Shown: one piece after another, positions 60,588 through 64,000 of the stretch | How positions within the stretch are numbered: position 1 is the first letter of the stretch | Layout: every line of letters begins with the position of its first letter | Assembly: GCA_046598525.1 (NCBI GenBank) | Contig: JBKJIJ010000006.1 | Location: 1 to 64,000 of the forward strand | Length of the DNA: 64,000 nucleotides | Reading direction: 5' to 3' | DNA from: Methylotenera_A sp046598525 | Lineage (GTDB): Bacteria > Pseudomonadota > Gammaproteobacteria > Burkholderiales > Methylophilaceae | Translations under genes and position numbers: made by a program | The notes under the pieces: model-generated | Told to the model about the DNA's origin: nothing | Seen by the model: only the letters and a program-made list of their open reading frames with translations | The model's database searches: none

Positions 60588-62999
60588 ATGAAACAATCGC
60601 TGCAACCAAAATATATTTTATTGGCCGTAATTGCTGCTTACGCCGCGCCACAAGTCGCATATTCAGCCGATGCAACTGCCACTACCGAAAAAATCGAAGT
60701 GATTAGCACAACGCCATTGCAAGGCATTGGTTTGCCTTTAGAGCAAATTCCGGCCAACGTGCAATCGGTTAAAGGTGAGCAATTAAAAGAGCAAAAAAGC
60801 TTAAGCATTGCGGATTATATTAATCAAAATTTAACGGGTGTTAGCGTAAACGATACGCAAAACAACCCTTACCAGCCTGATGTGAGCTTTCATGGCTATT
60901 CTGCTTCGCCATTGCTAGGCACGCCCCAAGGATTATCGGTTTTTGTGGATGGCGTTCGCGTCAACGAGCCGTTTGGTGACGTGGTGAATTGGGATTTAAT
61001 CTCAACCAACTCAATCAATAGCATCAATCTAATTCCGGGTTCTAATCCTTTGTTCGGCTTAAACACATTAGGTGGCGCGTTATCTGTGCAAACTAAAAGC
61101 GGCCGCACTAATCCAGGTGGCGCGGTTGAAGCTTATATGGGCTCTTGGGGCCGTAAAGCGGGCTCTGCCGAATTTGGCGGCGTAACAAGTGATGGCGCGA
61201 TTGATTACTTTATCTCGGCTAATGTATTCTCAGAAGACGGCTGGCGTGATTTTTCACCCACAGATGTAGGCCAAGTGTTTGGTAAAGTGGGTTGGCAAAA
61301 TGAAAGCACCTCGCTAAATTTAAGCTACACAGGTGCTGATAATAAATTGATTGGCAACGGTTTAGCGCCAGACGACTTTTTGCGTCAACAAGGCCGCGAT
61401 TCTATTTTAACTAGACCCGATTTAACTGAAAATAAGCTCTCCTTTTTTAACCTAAATTGGAGTCACTTTTTTAATGACGAAACACAATTAAGTGGTAATG
61501 CCTATTACAGAAAAGCCAAAACAAGAACCTTAAACGGTGATGGAAATGATGATTTTGATGAGGAGATTGGCGATAATCCTGCAAACGGCGGTAATGGTGA
61601 TGAAATTTTAGACCCAGCAGAATTAGCGTTTCAAGTAAGTGAATGCGCGGCTGATAGTGATGCAGATGAAAACTGTACAGGTGCATTAAACCGTACCAGC
61701 TCAAAACGTACTGGCTATGGCTTTAACTCGCAAGTGACTTTTGGCCAAGATTTAGCCGGCAAGAAAAACCAATTTATCACGGGTTTTGGCTACGATTACG
61801 GTAGAACCAACTTTAAACAAAGCACCGAATACGGCTTAATTAATGCCACACGTGGCGTGGATGCGTTAGGGTTCTTCAGTGACGAAGCGCCTGTTAACTT
61901 AAAAGGCGTCAGCAAAACTTGGAGTTTATTTGCTACCGATACCTTGTCATTAAACCCATTGTGGCACTTAACCATGTCTGCACGTTACAACCATACCAAG
62001 GTAGAAAACGATGACAGGCTTAATCCAATTCCAAACCCGATTGAAGCGCTTAATACCTCATTAACCAGTGAGCAAAGCTATAACCGAATTAACCCAGCAG
62101 TGGGCATTAATTACACGCCAAGCAAAGATTTAACCGCCTACGTCAGCTATAACGAAGGCAGCCGCGCGCCAACAGCCATTGAATTAGGTTGTGCAAACCC
62201 TGCACAACCATGCCGTTTGCCAAATGCGTTTGCGGGTGATCCACCGCTAGATCAAGTGGTAGCTAAAACGTTTGAAGCGGGTTTAAGAGGCAAATTTAAT
62301 GAAAATATAGCTTGGTCGCTTGCGGCTTATCGCGCGCAAAACTTTGACGATATTCAATTTATCTCATCATCAACCACTGGCGCTGGCTTCTTTGATAACG
62401 TAGGCAAAACCAGACGCCAAGGTATTGATGCAGCATTAAATGGTCGTTTTGATAAATTAACTTGGGCGCTAGGTTACAGCTACATTAAAGCCACTTATCA
62501 ATCCGAATTTGAGATTGTGAGTGAGTTAAACGAAACCGTAGCCGGTAGCGAAGTGCAGCAAGTGGGCAAGGGTGACAATATTCCGGGCATTCCACAACAC
62601 CAATTGAAATTGCGTGCGGCTTACGATGTAACGCCTTTATGGAATGTTGGTACCAACATTTTTGCCTTCTCTGATCAATATGCGCGCGGCAACGAAAACA
62701 ATCAGTACGATGGTGATGGTGCCAAAATTAGTGGCTATTTGGTGATGAACTTAGACACACGTTACCACTTTGGTAATAGTGGCTGGCAGTTTTTTGCTAA
62801 AGTAAATAACGTGTTTGATCGCGAATATAACAATGGCGGTTTATTGGGTGAGCATCGTTTTGATGCCAGCACAGGCGCATTTACTGGCAACGAAGTAACG
62901 CCAGCATTTTACGCCCCTGGCGCGCCGCGTGCAGGCTGGTTTGGTTTCCGCTACGAGTTTGGCGGCAAAAAAGCCGTGGCTGCTTTAGATAATGATTAA
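60588..62999 (+). CDS. TonB-dependent receptor with acidic EF-hand-like insert
   Basis: An 803-residue outer-membrane receptor with signal peptide to about 26 (YAAPQVAYSA). The plug domain has IADYINQNLTGVSVND, QGLSVFVDGVRVNEPFGDVVNW and GLNTLGGALSVQTKSG. The 22-strand barrel follows with NLSYTGADN and NVFDREYNNGG. At about 317-350 an extracellular-loop segment (DGNDDFDEEIGDNPANGGNG then DEILDPAEL) resembles EF-hand calcium loops and is followed by two cysteines 10 residues apart in a Ser/Asp-rich part (ECAADSDADENCTG). The substrate is unknown; metal complexes or sugars are candidates. It precedes an NtrC-type regulator by 19 bp and may share its transcript. AGGAAAG is a good ribosome site. 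The TonB box is not obvious. Confidence 0.9.
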   Translation: MKQSLQPKYILLAVIAAYAAPQVAYSADATATTEKIEVISTTPLQGIGLPLEQIPANVQSVKGEQLKEQKSLSIADYINQNLTGVSVNDTQNNPYQPDVSFHGYSASPLLGTPQGLSVFVDGVRVNEPFGDVVNWDLISTNSINSINLIPGSNPLFGLNTLGGALSVQTKSGRTNPGGAVEAYMGSWGRKAGSAEFGGVTSDGAIDYFISANVFSEDGWRDFSPTDVGQVFGKVGWQNESTSLNLSYTGADNKLIGNGLAPDDFLRQQGRDSILTRPDLTENKLSFFNLNWSHFFNDETQLSGNAYYRKAKTRTLNGDGNDDFDEEIGDNPANGGNGDEILDPAELAFQVSECAADSDADENCTGALNRTSSKRTGYGFNSQVTFGQDLAGKKNQFITGFGYDYGRTNFKQSTEYGLINATRGVDALGFFSDEAPVNLKGVSKTWSLFATDTLSLNPLWHLTMSARYNHTKVENDDRLNPIPNPIEALNTSLTSEQSYNRINPAVGINYTPSKDLTAYVSYNEGSRAPTAIELGCANPAQPCRLPNAFAGDPPLDQVVAKTFEAGLRGKFNENIAWSLAAYRAQNFDDIQFISSSTTGAGFFDNVGKTRRQGIDAALNGRFDKLTWALGYSYIKATYQSEFEIVSELNETVAGSEVQQVGKGDNIPGIPQHQLKLRAAYDVTPLWNVGTNIFAFSDQYARGNENNQYDGDGAKISGYLVMNLDTRYHFGNSGWQFFAKVNNVFDREYNNGGLLGEHRFDASTGAFTGNEVTPAFYAPGAPRAGWFGFRYEFGGKKAVAALDND

Positions 63000-63018
63000 T
63001 GCGTAATTAAGGACAACA

Positions 63019-64000
63019 TTGCTCGCACAACAAACTCATTTAGAAAGCTTTAATTCTAAAAATTTAGAGCTAAAACCTAAGCAGCATTTCACTCAACCTA
63101 AAAAAGTGTTGATTGTGGAAGATGAAGTGCTCTTTGCACGCGCGGTTCAAAAGCGTTTGCAAAAAGCCGGTTTTGAGTGTGAGCATGTTGAAAATTTAGC
63201 CGACGCACGCGCAATACATAAACAGTTTAGCCCCGATTTAGTGTTGCTGGATATGCGCCTGCCAGACGGCAACGGGTTAGATTTAATTGCCGAATTTGTG
63301 GCAAAAAACATTGTAACTATTGTGATGACGGCTTATGGCGAAGTGAGCGACGCTGTTACTGCCATGAAAATGGGTGCAAACGATTATTTAAAAAAGCCCA
63401 TCGATTTAGAAGAGCTATTATTAATCGTTGAAAAAAATCAAAAAACGGCCACATTACAAAATAGCTTGGAATATTCGCGGCAGCGCAATGTGCATTCTAG
63501 TGATGGCATTACCCTAATTGGCGATAGCCCTGCCACGCAAAGTATTCATATGCAAATTGCGCGCATTGCGCAGTTGGGCCACATTAGCGACGCGATTGCG
63601 CCGACTGTATTAATTACCGGCGAAACAGGCACGGGTAAAGATGTAGCCGCACGTTTATTGCACGCATCAGGTGCCAATGCTGATAAGCCTTTTGTGCATG
63701 TCGATTGCGCATCACTACCAAACGAGTTGATTGAAAGTGAATTATTTGGCCATGAAAAGGGCGCTTTTACCAATGCAATCACATCACGTCCGGGTTTGAT
63801 TGAAGCGGCGGAAGACGGCACTTTATTTTTGGATGAAATTGGCGAATTGCCATTAACGCTGCAAGCAAAACTGCTGAGCGTGTTAGAGCGCAGACGTGTG
63901 CGGCGCTTAGGCTCAATCAAAGAGCGTATTGTGCCGGCGCGCATTATTGCGGCCACTAATCGCAATTTGCACGAAATGTCGCAACAAGGGCGATTCCGCT
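63019..64000 (+). CDS. Sigma-54-dependent response regulator, NtrC type (partial)
   Basis: The gene runs past the window end; 327 codons are seen. A TTG start at 63019 follows AAGGA at 63009-63013. The receiver domain (VLIVEDEVLFARAVQKRL, LVLLDMRLPDGNGLDL with the phospho-Asp, MTAYGEVSDAV) is joined to an AAA+ domain: ITGETGTGKDVAARLLH (Walker A, about 200), SELFGHEKGAFTNAI, EDGTLFLDEIGELPLTLQ (Walker B) and RIVPARIIAATNRNLHEM. The GAFTGA loop that contacts sigma-54 is GAFTNA here. The DNA-binding end is outside the window. It follows the TonB receptor by 19 bp, so the two could be co-expressed. No cognate kinase is visible. Confidence 0.9.
   Translation, partial: MLAQQTHLESFNSKNLELKPKQHFTQPKKVLIVEDEVLFARAVQKRLQKAGFECEHVENLADARAIHKQFSPDLVLLDMRLPDGNGLDLIAEFVAKNIVTIVMTAYGEVSDAVTAMKMGANDYLKKPIDLEELLLIVEKNQKTATLQNSLEYSRQRNVHSSDGITLIGDSPATQSIHMQIARIAQLGHISDAIAPTVLITGETGTGKDVAARLLHASGANADKPFVHVDCASLPNELIESELFGHEKGAFTNAITSRPGLIEAAEDGTLFLDEIGELPLTLQAKLLSVLERRRVRRLGSIKERIVPARIIAATNRNLHEMSQQGRFR

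Noticed and set aside
1..64000. CRISPR arrays, insertion sequences, prophage genes and integrases
   Set aside because: No regularly spaced repeats and no transposase, integrase or phage structural motifs in any frame.

Overview
The window reads as a normal stretch of bacterial chromosome with dense genes on both strands, low to moderate GC and no phage or insertion sequence. The gene families (PEP-CTERM proteins, tesA-ybbA-ybbP, dnaE-accA-tilS, a Pil-Chp chemosensory cluster, single-domain RlmL-like methyltransferase) and the AT-rich codon use suggest a betaproteobacterium, most likely Nitrosomonadales/Methylophilaceae (Methylotenera-like). That placement is an inference from gene content; no 16S gene is present.

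Layout. 0-4 kb: tRNA-Leu(TAA), a glycosyltransferase gene broken by two in-frame stops, a TetR-type regulator, a small lipoprotein, a membrane-anchored peroxiredoxin and tRNA-Arg(CCT). 4-8.8 kb, minus strand: uup, a VapBC-type toxin-antitoxin pair and rep. 8.9-13.3 kb, plus strand: two paralogous membrane diguanylate cyclases flanking a 100-residue orphan, then a membrane-anchored class III nucleotide cyclase. 13.4-18.6 kb, minus strand: rbgA/ylqF, a short KdpD-like kinase, KdpE and the potassium transporter kup. 19-27.7 kb: a methyltransferase, a 48-codon small ORF with its own promoter, and a secreted locus. That locus alternates a large nuclease, a PEP-CTERM protein, a 5'-nucleotidase and a second PEP-CTERM protein. 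28-40 kb: hrpA, a TonB-like proline-rich membrane protein, an MliC-like lipoprotein, a Zur-like regulator with a COG0523 GTPase, an RNase II-family enzyme, a spermidine-synthase-like protein, an RlmL-like methyltransferase, a MazG-like pyrophosphohydrolase and tpx. 40-50.5 kb: a FIST sensor protein divergent from pilG-pilH-pilI-pilJ-chpA. 50.6-60.4 kb: dnaE-accA-tilS, convergent tesA, and the ybbA-ybbP ABC system. 60.4-64 kb: a TonB-dependent receptor behind two perfect 14-bp palindromes, and the start of a sigma-54-type response regulator cut by the window end.

How the genes may work together. The nuclease and the 5'-nucleotidase share a homologous RTX-like C-terminal domain and each is followed by a PEP-CTERM protein. 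This suggests one surface system that degrades extracellular DNA and removes phosphate from the products. The Kdp-type two-component genes sit beside kup rather than kdpFABC. An identical 20-bp word lies just upstream of both kdpD and kup, which suggests that KdpDE controls a constitutive-type potassium transporter here. The second-messenger genes, the Pil-Chp cluster and the FIST protein point to surface motility and signalling. The double palindrome before the TonB receptor is a strong candidate operator for a repressor (GntR-like by its core) encoded elsewhere.
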